From positions 3,619,895-3,683,894 of the forward strand of contig NC_031791.1 of assembly GCF_001522545.3 (NCBI RefSeq): 64,000 nucleotides of DNA, read 5' to 3'. Below are positions 38,961 to 51,532 of this stretch, in pieces. How positions within the stretch are numbered: position 1 is the stretch's first letter; every line of letters starts with the position of its first letter. The translations under genes and the position numbers were made by a program. The notes beneath the pieces are model-generated. The model saw only the letters and a program-made list of their open reading frames with translations, had not been told where the DNA came from and ran no database searches. The stretch comes from Parus major. Lineage: Eukaryota > Chordata > Aves > Passeriformes > Paridae.

Positions 38961-40744
38961 AATTCATCAAAGGTATATCAAAGAAAAGGCAAAAATTGCC
39001 ATGGCATTGTGTGGTGCAGCACTGTGGGCTCCACCACCACCCATAGAGTGTCACAGTGACACCAGCTGTGCTCCAGGGCTGTGACTCAGTGCCTGCCCCT
39101 TCCCTCCTCTGCCACGGAATTGCTGTGGTTTCCCCTCCTGTCCCGCTCCGTGCTGCCAGGCTCCAGCCCTGATGCAGTGCAGGCAGCCCTGCCAGCAGCA
39201 CCAGCTGGTCACCACGTCCTGCCTGGCTGCTGCTTATCAGGAGTCCAGCCACAGACACTCACACTCCAGCAGTGAATTATGATATAAAAATAAGCACAGG
39301 CCTGATTATTCCCTTTGTCTGCTTTTTGGAAACAGATGCTCCATTATTTGTGGAGCTTGTTCTCAAATTCCACTGACACGTATCTTAGATTTGCAGGCAC
39401 TTTTATGTCTTAATTTTTAATGATCATTCTTTAAAATGCCCTGCAGATGCATATTGTGTGTTTGAGTGACCTTGTGCCCCAGGAAGGTGCAGCCAGTACC
39501 CAAGGCTTTGCTTCCCAACCCTATCAGAGCCATGGATCCCACCACAACCTTGACCTAGAGGAAGCATGTGGGTATCTACCACAACCTTCCCACACTGGTG
39601 ATCAGGGGCTCATTTTAAGGAAGAAGAAACTTGGTTGTGCTGACCTAGAGTCAGTTTTCTGCTAGGCAGTGTGGAAATGTGCTGAAGGAATGGTCACTGA
39701 CCCCTGATCATGTCACCTCACGGCCTTCTGGGCTGAACTCTTTGGAAATTGCCCTGTGCATGTTCTCTGCTCTGCTGAATGACCAACTAGGTCTGATTTT
39801 CTGAAAATCTGATATCTGAAATTTCTGATAGACTTCGTTTGCTGAACTGCAGGCTGTCTGTGAATATAGAAGCTCACATGATGAAGAATTATCTTGAACA
39901 CATTATCCCTTATCTATCTGCACGGCATATATGTGGTAAGAAGATTCATTTTAAAAAAATAAAGAAGTTTTACATTGAGACGATTCAAAAATGTTTTGCC
40001 TATCAGGGCTGTTTTGTACATGGTGGATAGAAAAGAGCCCCTGCCTGCTCATGGTGCTGCTTGTGACATTTTCAAATCTCAGCCCTGTCCTGTCTACCAG
40101 TGCTGCAAAAGTGTGTCCTGAATAAGGGGATTTGGTGAAGCTCTGCAGTACTCAGCAATTTCAGCTCCCAGGGATATAGAGGAGCAATTTCCCTCATGCT
40201 CCTCGCCATTTCAGGTTTCATTTCCAAAGAAACTTAAAGGAAAATTCAGCCCAAATTACTCTATATTTGCCTCCCATCAGAGCAAAATTGTATGATAGCT
40301 TTTAGTTGATTTTTTCATGAAACCCCATGTCTTTGTTGAGTTCTTTTTGGGTGGATGCCACTATATAAGAAAGAAATGCAGGTGTTTTAAAGGGTAAAAC
40401 CCAGGTTTGAATCACTCTCAGTAAGCTGGACCCACTGCAGCTCTGCAGTCAGGGAAAAAGAGTGAGGAAATCTTTCTAAAGTCCTTTCAGCTCCAGTCAG
40501 AACTTGTCCTGAATGGAGGTGGCTATGGTGCCTCTCTGGGTACCTGGAACCCCTGAGCACTTGGCAATGCTGGGAGAGCCTGTGCAGGATCCTGTGGGAA
40601 TTGAAAAAGCCCAGGCAAGAAACACTGACCTGGGCCAGGGTCTCTGTTTGTTCTGCTTCTAAAATAATAATAGAACAAATTTTCTGAGCATCTTGGCGCC
40701 AGACTTCTCTTCCCTGGGTGCTTCAAAGGAAAGAGCTCCTTTTT

Positions 40745-40925
40745 TCAGACCTCGCTGAGGTCACTGAGGCTGCGGCACAACAACACTCCACGGCTTTCAA
40801 AAGCATTTTCAATTAACACAAAAATCTAATGAAAGCACGTAATCACAGGTGCTCAGCTGCCACGGGACTAATCGGAGACACCGACTTCAAATGCCGCGTC
40901 TTCAGAAACTCAGCTAAAAAAGGCT
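40745..40925. promoter_or_regulatory. Candidate conserved noncoding element (intron 1)
   Basis: Dense unique sequence with several CpGs (CTCGCTGAGGTCA, CCACGGGACTAATCGGAGAC, AATGCCGCGTC) around an AT-rich core (CAATTAACAC, AAATCTAATG, CGTAATCACAGG). Stands out from the CpG-poor surroundings. Confidence 0.3.
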
Positions 40926-43536
40926 TTTTATGCCTGTTAGTCTGAGATGGGCCTTTCCACTTGTGCCTTCAGCCAGGGGGATGGTATTTACTTCATTCTG
41001 ACAGAGGGAAAAACCACTTTGCCCTGCAGAGACTGGTCCCAGGCAGCAGCAGTGGGCAGCCTGGTGAGCAGCGCCAGGTCCTGCCCAGTGCTGCCCAGCC
41101 AAGGACCTCCACTGATCATTCCTTCCTCTAGCCAGGACCCTCATCCCTTGGGAGGTCTGGCAGCAACCAGCTCCTCTGTTCTTGCCCGTGGCCTGAAAGA
41201 ATTTGACATCCATAAACCAAATTGAAGCCTTCTAAACAAAGTGCAGATATGCATGGCTGTGTTTGGCTGAGGGGAACTCCAGCTCCTCCAAACATCCAGG
41301 AATCGCTCAAGTTGGGCCACTTTGTTGCTTTTAATAGCCAGGAAAAAAGCCAGTGTAAATTCAATAGTGACCAGAGTTTGACAGTTATATGTTAGATTTA
41401 TGCCCTGGAAAAGCAAGTGGTTTTTTATTATTAAGTGTCCTTTCAGCTCAGAATATCTGAGCATGAATTCACCAGGCTGATTCAATTGGAAATAATGTTT
41501 TCAAAAACAAGATGCATCTGTTCTCACCTCCCCTAATGTGATTATTTAGTGCCCTACTATTATACTGTTGCAAGAAATAAGAGACTGCATGCTAAAAATG
41601 ACACAAAAAATTGATTCAGGCAGAGGAAGTGTGTCTGGAGCACCAGTGGTGACCCAAGCAGCTGTGCCACACTAGCACACTTCATGGGAAGTGCTTTTTA
41701 TAGCAGCACCAATAAGTGCCCCACAAATGTGCTGCTCCTGTTTTGTTCACAGTCTGTTGAAGACTGAGCATTGTTTGGTGCAGGGGACGTGCTACTTCCT
41801 GGTTGGGGTGGGGGGGAAGAATGATTAAACCACATAAAGTGGAGAAGAAATAGCCTTTGAGTGCCTTTTCTGCCCTAATACCATTTCTTGTTCCGCTGTC
41901 CAGAGCCATGGTTGGTGCTGTCACTTTCTTCCCACTATAAAATCTGGAGACATCACCCCTTGCTCCCAGAATTGTGTGAGCTCTCCACCTGAACTGCTCC
42001 AAGGTGATGTCATTTCTAAGGAGGCTTCAGAGATAGTGGTACAGTGATTTTCATTTTTTTTTCCCTTAAAATTAGACAGGAAAGCAAGAAATGCTGAAGT
42101 GCCCATTCAGACCCCTGGCCTGGCCATGCAGGCTGCTCCAGATGCATGTCACCAGTTTATGTGCCTTTCAGCATCTCCCAGACAGCTCCTTACACTAATT
42201 TCTGCCACTCACTTGTGCCAGGCTCATTCTAATGCTAAACTCCAGCACTAGATAAGAAAGGCTGCATCACCCGACTCCCAGACCTCATCAGAAAGTGAAA
42301 TCACATTTATTTGACAACTGTTTTCCATGGAAATGTGTGCAGCAGCATTACACTACTGCTAAATGCTGCAGTAATTGACTTTCCTGTCAGCTCTGCCAAG
42401 CCTACATGAACGGGTTCATCCCACTGTCCCCTCCTTCACCGCACTCTCTCCCAGCTCCTTGAGCTCCCTTGGATCTTACACATTTTGTTGAAATCAGCCC
42501 TTGCGCCCAGAGCTGCTCCTGGCTATCACCCAGGTCTCGGGGCAGCTGTTGGGCTTTTAATCTCTCTTTAAAACTGGGCTCTCTCTCCAATACCCACAGG
42601 GAGAAATGCACTTCAGCTTCCCTTAGTGGCACCAGATGCCACTTTTCTTTCCATGTAAAGATCAGGAAATCTGGCTGAATATTCTGGTTCCCTCTGCACT
42701 GGTAACAATTACATCATATACCTCTCATAATGTCCTATCAGTTCAAGGAAGTTTCATAGGGTTTCACCTATTCTCCTCTGCCTTGCTGACCTTGGATATT
42801 CTGTTGGGATGCCTTTAGATTCTCTTACCAATTTTTTACTTCTCATTTATCTTTATTGTTACCAATTTGCTACTTCTCCTTTTTCTCAAGAACGCTTTTT
42901 TGTGGTTTGTTTCTGCCTTTTTATTTCATTGCTGGCTCCCATTCAGCTACGAGCCAGGGTGGGCTCTCAGCCAAAGCTCTCTTCCTCTCTGATTTGCCCA
43001 AGAAATTTTATCTCCATATTCTGGTACATTCTCCAAGGCTGGGGGCTGCATTGTCTGGGAGTTCCTGGCCGGGGCTGTGCTGCCAGTGCTGCACGAGCAG
43101 CTGTGCAGGACCAGAAAGTTAACTCAGAAAGATTCTCCAGCTTGATGAGCTGCACCTCAGTCGCCGGAGCCACTGTGGCAGCACAGCGATGTTGAAACGG
43201 GAGAATCTGGGGGATCTGGGAGAATCTGCAGGGACAAGTTTTCCAGTTCCTTTTGGGCAAGGTCTCCTCCTGTTGTGCCTATCCCTCACTCCAGAGCCCA
43301 AACACAGCTCAGGGCAGTGGAGAGATGCTCTTTGGATGGCACAAAGGAGTAGCTGTCTCTGTGGCTCTGAAGCACCGTATCCAGGCAGTTCTGAGCAGTT
43401 CCTTTAGGCAGACAGGGATTGAGCCCTGGCCATTATCACCTGGCCATGCCCTCATCAGCCCACCTCTGTGCTCTGCCTGTGCCTGGGTGGAGCCCACAGA
43501 GCACATCTGCCTCTTGCCCATGGAGCAGGCAGCCCT

Positions 43537-43984
43537 TGATGCCTTTGTTTGGGTTACCTAAAAACAGAGGCCAGACAAAATCAAGAGAATAAAAAGCAGT
43601 TCTATTTATTGAGGGGCCTTCAGGGACATTTCAGGCAGACAAAGCCCCCCAGGGGCTGTGCCCAAAATGGACCACGGGTCACAGGTTTCATACTTTTACA
43701 TGTTTGGGCCATTTGCATATTGGGGTTAATTTCCCAATTCCAGCTTCAGGTAATGAAGTCATTTACCCCAAGTTTGCTGCCCCCAACTCCCTTTTGTTTC
43801 CATCTCTGGGGGCCTGAGGCAGTGAGGTGTCCTTGATTGCCAGGCCTGGAGAGGAATTGCTGTGTCTGACCCAAATGGGAAAGCATCAGCTCACACTGTG
43901 TGTAGAGTTTGGAGTTATACACTTAAGAATTGTAGGGTTACAAATACATGAAGAATATAGAAAAGCTAAAATCCCAAGGCACCA
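43537..43984 (-). mobile_element. Solo LTR, group B, copy 3
   Basis: On plus it begins TGATGCCTT and ends AAGGCACCA. On minus it keeps ATGCAAAT (43711-43718) and AATAAA (43605-43610), but the TATA position reads TGTAAAAG. The same TATA change occurs in the copy at 51114, and the two are almost identical over some 200 bases. No matching target duplication seen. Confidence 0.85.
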
Positions 43985-46900
43985 ATATGTGGATTTGGAG
44001 GAGGCAGCTGGCAGAGCTGCTGCCAGATCCTGACTCAGGGGACCAGGGACGGTGCAGGGAGCACCCATGGTCTGGCAGCACAGTGCTCCCCTCTCAGTGT
44101 GTGTCCTCCTGCCACTGGGCACAAGATGCTTTTCGCTGGTGGGAATTATGGGTGCTTTCATTGCACTGCTGCACGATCCCACCACGCTGCAGGATTGCCA
44201 GTGCTCTGCACTCTGGAGGGGACATGGGCCCAGCAAGGAGCCATCAGCTGTAAGACTCTTCCCTGTTCTTTCTCCAAAGGAATCCTTTCTCCTGGGTCCT
44301 CTCCAGCCCCAGTCCTGGGTTAGCCTGAGGCAGTGGAGCACCTCTGAGAGCCTTCAGAAGCATCTGTTGGATTCCAATTTCTCCTCTTTTAAACCTCCTC
44401 CAGCATTTCCTGCTGTTTAGTGGGAGCTGCAGAAAGCTTTCAACAGTCATGGAAAATTCAGAGTATTGGGATCTAAAAACAGCGGTCACAGGGGTCCTGG
44501 TGTACCTGGCTGAGAGAAGGCTCCATTTGCTTTGCTCTCTGCAAGCCCACTCCAGCAGCACTGTTCTGAACAACACACCAGTTCCTGGAATCTCAGACAG
44601 AGGCTGAGATTGCAGTGTTTTTAAGACATAATGAAAAAGGTAATTTTCCAGCCTCCCTGCAATCTTCATCATTGGGGAGGTATTTTGTGCAATTTTCAGT
44701 CCTGGCTATAATCATGCTCCCAGAGATGATGGCGTGCTGCCGTGACACTGGGAATCCTTTGAACCCTGCCGTGCTTTGGACCCCCAAGGAAATGGAAGAA
44801 AAAGGGAGAGCAGCCATTGAGGTGCCATCCCTGCTGGGGCTGCCCATTTACAAACCCCTGCGCTGAGGGCACAGTGTGTCACCCAGGCAAAGCCTGGCAG
44901 GACACCCAGACCTGAATCTCTGCTCATAAGACGTGGAGTTAAAACAGAGATCAAAGGTGAATCGATCCCTTGGATGTGTTGGCACACAGACCAGACATCC
45001 CATGAAGGGAGCACTGCCTTGTCCCTGGTGACACAACCTGGTCTGTTTGCTCCTCTGCTGTGCTGCTGTTCCAGGGGAAGCACCCACAGCTCTGAAAATG
45101 GGGCAATCATCATCATAATTTTGGCTGGATTAGTTGCTATGCAATGAAAGGGACACACAGTCCTGTTGCTCAGCACCTTTGAACACATAATGGGGCTTGG
45201 AAAAGCTTCTTCCTTGCTGGGGGCTCTGTGGCCTTGGCTTTGTCTGAGACGGATTTGCTGAAGCCAAGGGCAGAGGGGGAGCAGAACAGGATTTATGGGG
45301 GGTGCTAGGGCTGGGGTACAAGGCGCAGCTCTGAAGGCACCTGGGTGCTGTCCTGGTCCCCATTCTGGCAGCCTTGTGGGCAGTGCAGGGCTGGAGAGGC
45401 GCAGGAGTAGTGCTGTGCCTGCCACGTGGGTCTCCAGTGGCACAGGAGCTCCCCTCAGCCCACAGCTGGCTCTGCTACATCTGCAGACTCTTGTGGAACA
45501 GGATGCTTCAGAGCTGTGGGACAAGGCCTGAGAAGAGCTGTGAGAAGCAGGTTGCTAATGTCTGAGTATGTAGATGTGTGGGGTATTAATAACAGAACAG
45601 CAGCTCTTTAGTCGGGAGCTGGCAGCAGCCTGGGATGGGCTCCATGTCCTGACACTGCAGTGGGGACTCGGCTGCGTTTCACTCCCCAGCTGTTTGTACC
45701 CACGGATGAGATGCTGAGGGGTAACACGGAGCAGCACAGGGTCTGTAATGCCCTTGAAGCAGCAGCTGATGGAATAAAAGTGCAAAGTTGTGTTCTTGGC
45801 AGAACAGAGCCCAGGAGCCCTGGCAGCAGCCTCGCAGAGCTCATGAAATAAAAACAGGCTCTTGTGCTACCTGCCAGGAGCCATTAGCCAGAGAGAAAAT
45901 GATCTACAGAATGGTCTGTGAGGAGAGCACAGCTCGGAGAGGGGGTGCTGCAGCTCATCTGCCATCATTCACTTCATCAGGACATCTCTGTCACAGCCTC
46001 ACGCCTCGTGCTTCCAGTGTGAGGGCTTGTGATAGATATTCACAGGCAACAGGATGCAAACAAGCTGTAATGCTCAATCAGATGATGTTAAGGATTTCAA
46101 GGAAAACAGAAAAGAAAATGTCAAACCTGTTAAGCTGTGGAGTGCTTTCACCAGAACGTGGGCAGAGGGACACCAGGAGGTTGTTTAAAAATAGGAGCCA
46201 GGGGAGATTGCTCTCACAATGGCACCATTCTGGTGCCAATGCCCCGCTAGGGCACGGTGCACTCTGCTTTTTATAGATCTCTAAAGGAAAAAGTAAATCA
46301 TGTGACGCTGAATTTATGAACCCACTCAAAAAGCAGGGGCTCCAAACTTGGCTGTCACCTCAAGTTCAGCCTTGATAGCGTCTGTGTCATTGTTCTGAGA
46401 GCCTGAACAAAGAGGCAGATGAGGGGAGGCGAAGCACCGGCAGCCACATCCAAGGCTGGGGCCTCTTAGCGTTGTTTTTACCTGTGTAAGAACAGCTTAG
46501 GACACTGATTCCTTGGAAAGGTGGCATCTTACACCGTTTTTTTTTTGCAGCTCTTGAGTAGAGATCTCTACTTCAGAACACAGAGAAGTGTAGGCCAGCT
46601 GCCTATGCTGCCTCTGCATGTGGCTGTACTCATGGGGGCTGCTCAGCTCTCTGGAGCTGCTTCTCAGCTAGAGCTCAGCAGGGGTAAGAAGCTGCTGAAT
46701 TGCCCGAAAAAGTATGGCAGGATCAACGAATACCAGAAGTCTCGGGAACTTTACATGTTAAGGTAGAGCTGTTTCTCTTCCATGAGGGCACTGAAGAGAT
46801 CAGGAAGGGTCACTGAGCAAGGTTTTCACCTGCTTGTTGCAGTTTAAGGCCATTTCACTCCATGTGTAACTCAGACCTTTGCTCAACTGAAATATGCAGA

Positions 46901-48897
46901 TGTGATAGTAAAGTCTTTTCTCATGTTTATTTACATGCAAGGCTTTGGCTTGTGATACACTGAACAGGAGAGGCATTACTACAAATCTGTTTGTTAATGA
47001 AAGCAGTGCACGGGGAAAGGGAGGATTCTCTCCTCATCTCCTGCAGTGCCAGTGCCTGGCAGTGACTCTACAGGATAGCCACAAGGTCCCCAACACTCCA
47101 GCCAGCCCGTGGTCAGACCCAGCACCTCCACCAAGCTGTCACGGGATCTTGGGAAGGTTTCCCTTTAGCAGCTCTTTCAGGCCACCAGGATTCCCTAATG
47201 GTTACAGCTGCTCTGGTAACATTAAAGTGATTTGTTCCAAGCCTACAGATACAGAAACATTTTGCCTACTCCATTTTTCTTCTTGCCTGAGAGGAGACCA
47301 GGCCAATACATCATCACCAGGTCTGCAAGCAGCATCACAGCCATAAATGATGTGTGAAAATGCTCTTAATCCTCTGCCCATGGCTCCAGCCACAGGCTGG
47401 GGACTACGAGTGTCCCTGCCCTGCCTGTTCCTGTAACTGTCCAAGGCTCCTGCCACACAGGACAGAGCAGAGGGGTCTCAGTCCCTTGGTGAGAAAGGAT
47501 GGATCTGCCCAGTTCCCTCTGTGCTGAACTGAGAGCTGGGATGCTGTGCTTTGGGAAGCAGGGATTTGTAATGTGCCATATGCTGTCCCTTGGTAACCAC
47601 ACTCCAGCCACTCTTCATCTTCATCACCAGGCTCCCACCCTCCCTCTCCTTGCCTGTCCCTCCTTCCTCTCTCTCAACTACTCACAGAAGAAGCTCTTCA
47701 CAGCCATGGCTGCCTTTTGCCTGGGTTTGTAGAGCCCCTCTCTGACAGGGTCCTTTTGCTGTCAGAGCCTCCCACTGTCCCTGTGCTGGGAGTAGTGACT
47801 GTTTCTGTGGTGGTCCCTATCTGTCCCCCCTGCTCTGTGCTCCCAAGGAGCAAACAGACAGGGACACTGAGTGCACCTAGCAGGACCAAAGGCATGGCAG
47901 AAACAGTCTGATCTGACATCCAGCTGGGAGGTGACAAAACCATCCAGCAGTGCCTGGGAGTGAATTGTGGGGCTTGGAGGGGCTCAGCTTCACCCACCTG
48001 CTTCCCAGTTACCTCCTCATTGGGCTGCTGCATCCCCAAGCACCCCGAGCCCATGCTGCCAGCAGGCACCCACAGTTGGTCTGCTTTATGCAAAATCAGT
48101 GTTAATGTACCTGGCTGCTGAGGCTGGGTCCCTGCCACCTGCCAGCAGGAGAGCCACAGTGAGCATTTGACCAGCCCATGGTGGGTGTGTGGCTTTGAGC
48201 TGGATGAAAAGCACCTCCTCGAGCAGAAATCCCAAAAATGCAGAACTCAGCCCCTCTCAGAGCCGTGCAGGGAAATGCAGAGGAGGCAGAGTTGCAGTGG
48301 CTGCGAATCCCCCAGGGCCAGGGATGGGCTCCACGCTCCAGGAGGGAGAGGCAGGGAAACAAAAACTTTGGTCCCATAAAAAGTCATAACGTTCACCTTA
48401 TAAAACACACAAACTATGTGATTTAAAGGGGGGAAAACTACTATTTGTTTCCAAATTTACAGGCAATAACACTTGATTTAGATCCCTGTCTGCCTTCTGT
48501 ATAGACTGCAGTATAATTTAAAGGACAATAAAGTCTGAGGCCGCAACACCATCACCATGATAAATCAGGCCAGCTACCACCACTCAGAACAGAAATTATT
48601 AATCTGGGTTCCAAATGATATGCCTGCATATTGCTTATTTGAGCTGTTTATGCAACAAGCTGAGATAGCACTTTCCCTTGTTATTATTTTTTACTTTTGC
48701 AATGAAATACCATCTCCTCCTACCAAGGCGGCATTTATTACTCAGTTTATATGGGGGCAACGAAGTGTGTTGTGTGGAGCATCCAGCATCGATACAGCTT
48801 CCCAGAGTCCACACTCTGCCATTCTAGGATGTTCTCAGGGCTGAGGGCACTAACTCATCCCCAGCCAGTGTGGCATGTGTTGGGGAGAGGATGGTGC
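43985..48897 (-). other. GRIK3: GRIK3 intron 1, segment between LTR copies
   Basis: No gene recognised. The minus-strand frame at 44712-45524 (270 codons) is the longest unexplained one; its peptide has no recognisable domain and no retroviral motif, so it is not called. A candidate noncoding element at 48370-48720 is listed separately. Confidence 0.7.
48370..48720. promoter_or_regulatory. Candidate conserved noncoding element (intron 1)
   Basis: Repeat-free AT-rich sequence with CATAACGTTCACC, GATAAATCAGGCC and AAATTATTAATCTGGG, followed by GATATGCCTGCATATTGC. Reads like conserved noncoding DNA; untested. Confidence 0.25.
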
Positions 48898-49165
48898 TGA
48901 TGCCTTGTTGGGGTTTACCTAGAACAGAGGCCAGACAAAGTTAAAAGAAAAAAAGCAGATATATTTAATGAAAGGCCTTCAAGTACATTAAGGGCAGACA
49001 TAGCCTCCCCAAGGGGCTACACCCAAAATAAACAATGGTCACAAGTTTTTCACACAGATAGAAATTTGGTCCATTTGCATATCAGGGTTAATCCTCCAAT
49101 TACAGCTTCAGGTAATGTAGTCACATACCCCCAGTTTTCTCCCTCCTCTCCAGTTCACTTTTATT
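48898..49165 (-). mobile_element. Truncated LTR, group A, copy 4
   Basis: On plus it begins TGATGCCTTG (the LTR 3' end) and matches the family through the octamer (ATTTGCAT, 49073-49080) and the group A block AATCCTCCAATTAC. Similarity then stops near 49165, where AT-rich sequence begins. The 5' half of the LTR is missing. TATA is mutated. Confidence 0.8.
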
Positions 49166-51113
49166 TATACTTTATTATACATAGATATTATATTTCATTA
49201 TTCATTTATGTATTTATTTATTCTTAATATATTTCTATTTTATAATATTATATATTATATATTATATATTATATATTATATACATATTATGTGTATTATT
49301 TACAGACCATCAGTGGGTTTGGCAAAGTATGTTTACAACATTGACAGAATTCAAGCTTTAAAAATTCAAATTTGAGGGGATTTTAATGCTACAGGGGAGG
49401 AAGGAAAGTCTGTTAAATTTTGAGGGAGAAAGCATGTATTTTCATGAAAAAGTGTGGAGGGGAGTTTGCAGGAGGCTGAGCTCCCTCTTCATCTCATTCC
49501 CCAGTAACTCTGAAGCAATGAACTGAAAATAGTGGGTTTTTTCTAGGTTTGAGGACATTTGGGGACATCTTTACTAAGGCTTGCTTGTGCAAAGTCCACC
49601 CTCCTCTAATAAAAAATAATTGGAATCATATTTTCTGTTCAGGAATGATGAGTCCAGCCTGGAGCAAAGACAACCCCACAGGGGGTCTTTATCTGAGTGC
49701 AAAATATCATGAGCTTTGTGTTTAAAATTAGCAGAAATGTCAACTCCTCTGAAATTGCAGGGATTTCCTGAGAGGAGGAAGGGCTGCTGTCATAGGCAAG
49801 CCCACTCACAGCTGCACTCAGGATTTTGTCTGCATTATCCAGGGATTAGCATCATTTTCATTTGCTGGAATGATCTGTTTTCATCTGGTATAAAACATGA
49901 AGATGTTAACATGGATTTTAGCGTACTCCTCAGAACGACTGAAAAATTTGTGTTTTTAATAAAGTACAATTTATTTGCTAAACAAACAGCATTTAAAAAA
50001 AAATATTGCCACCTCCCACATTTTCTGCAAACCCCCTTCTGTCTGAAGCAAAGGGCTGCGAATTCCATTTGTACATCATGAAACATTCAGCACTGAAATT
50101 GTCCCCAGGAATGTCTCCATCTGCTGCTAGCTTTCTCTTCAGCTAATTATTAAATATATCTGAACAGAAATAAATAATAGATTTCCTTTAAAGAACCAGA
50201 AGTAAAATTTAATGAGCGTTTGGTGTCAGAAATATGTTTTTCCCTCTGAAGTTCCCTGAACACATCCTGAGCCATCCTGAGCTTCTAGCGCACCTTTGGC
50301 CCTGTGCTTTTGTTCCTTTTCCATTTGCCATCAAGCCCTTTCCCAAAGGCAGTCCTCAGCTAAAAAATGTCATTTTATAGCTATTCTCAAGCAAACTGTA
50401 AACCCTCCTGCCCCTTGGGAAGGCCCCAGTTCCCCTCAGAGCCTCAGCAAACCCAGACTGGAAGAGCTCCAGTTGCTTCCCTCATTTCCCTTCCTGGTGA
50501 ATGAATTCCATGCTTTCACTGGAAGCTATATCCAGGAATAAGGGAGTGTTTCTGTTACAAATCATCTTACAATATTATGCCCTTTCTTTCAAAATGTGAT
50601 GTGCAGCATTAAGTATAATTATTTATATTGCATCACTTAATGCCACAGGCAGGGCCAAGGCCGAGGCAGAAGCTCCAAACAGCTCAAAAGATCCTGGCCT
50701 CATTCCTACTAGTGTCTGAACTCCTTGGAAATCTTTACTGAGCACAAGGAGTCTGAAGTTCCTCTGGTGCTGCCCTGGTAGAGCACAACAGTGTTGGGTC
50801 TTGTGAGAGATGGTACTGGGAGCAGAGCTCCTCTGGAGTGTACTGGGGAAGGTGTTTTCTTTCCTTCCCTCACATAAAAAATGTAGTGATATTATTTAGA
50901 AACATGAAGGAATGACAGTGCTATACAACAGATACAGAAAATGTGGAAGAAAGAAGGAGAATAATTCCATTTTCCCTCAGAGTAATTATTGGCAGGCCCC
51001 TAGAAATGTTGCCTGGAAATAACTCTGCTGAGGCGTGTGCCTGTGGGACCCAGTGTCACCTCCATCCTGCACCTGGCCTGCAAGTGTCATGCCGATTTTG
51101 TGTTGCCCTTTTT
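49166..51113 (-). other. GRIK3: GRIK3 intron 1, segment between LTR copies
   Basis: AT-rich at the left, then unique sequence. AT-rich stretches at 49900-50250 and 50560-50640 hold no known repeat. No gene recognised. Confidence 0.75.
49231..49281. repeat. AT-rich ATTATAT tandem
   Basis: Repeated ATTATAT units inside a wider AT-rich block (about 49143-49310) that begins where the LTR copy at 48898 breaks off. Confidence 0.75.
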
Positions 51114-51532
51114 GGTGATAGGGACTACCAAAAAATAGAGACCAGACGAAATTAAAGGAATGAAAAGCAGTTCTATTTATTGAGGGGCCTTTAGGCAGAC
51201 AAAGTACCCCCCAAAGGTGCTACACCCAAAAATAGACCACGGGTCATGGGTTTCACACTTTTACATGTTTGGCCCATTTGCGTATTGGGGTTAATTTCCC
51301 AATTCCAGCTTCAGGTAATGAAGTCATTTACCCCAAGTTTGCTGCCCCCAACTCCCTTTTGTTTCCATCTCTGGGGCCTGAGGCAGTGAGGTGTCCTTGA
51401 TTGCCAGGCCTGGAGAGGAATTGCTGTGTCTGACCCAAATGGGAAAGCAGCAGCTCACACTGTGTGTGGAGTTTGGAGTTACACACTAAAGAACTGCAGG
51501 GTTACAAACAGATGAAAAATATCAAAGCATCA
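51114..51532 (-). mobile_element. Solo LTR, group B, copy 5
   Basis: Ends AAAGCATCA on plus; the other terminus has diverged (TGGTGATAGGGAC). A small deletion removes the CAGGGACATTTC block. The octamer has one change (ATTTGCGT, 51276-51283) and TATA reads TGTAAAAG as in copy 3. The left boundary is approximate. Confidence 0.8.

Larger units (their letters stand above)
34248..43536 (-). other. GRIK3: GRIK3 intron 1, segment between LTR copies
   Basis: No gene recognised. Candidate noncoding elements at 38560-38960 and 40745-40925 are listed separately. Degenerate GCTTTGGCTG-type repetition occurs at 35540-35660. Several AT-rich stretches (36180-36430, 36900-37390, 39780-40030) contain no known repeat. 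Confidence 0.75.

Noticed and set aside
44712..45524. 270-codon minus-strand open frame
   Set aside because: No domain, no splice or start context, composition like the surrounding GC-rich intron. Treated as chance.
43537..51532. Provirus bounded by the near-identical LTRs at 43537 and 51114
   Set aside because: The 7.1 kb between them has no gag, pol or env signal, contains a third truncated LTR and unique intron-like DNA, and no shared target duplication flanks the pair. Independent solo LTRs fit better.
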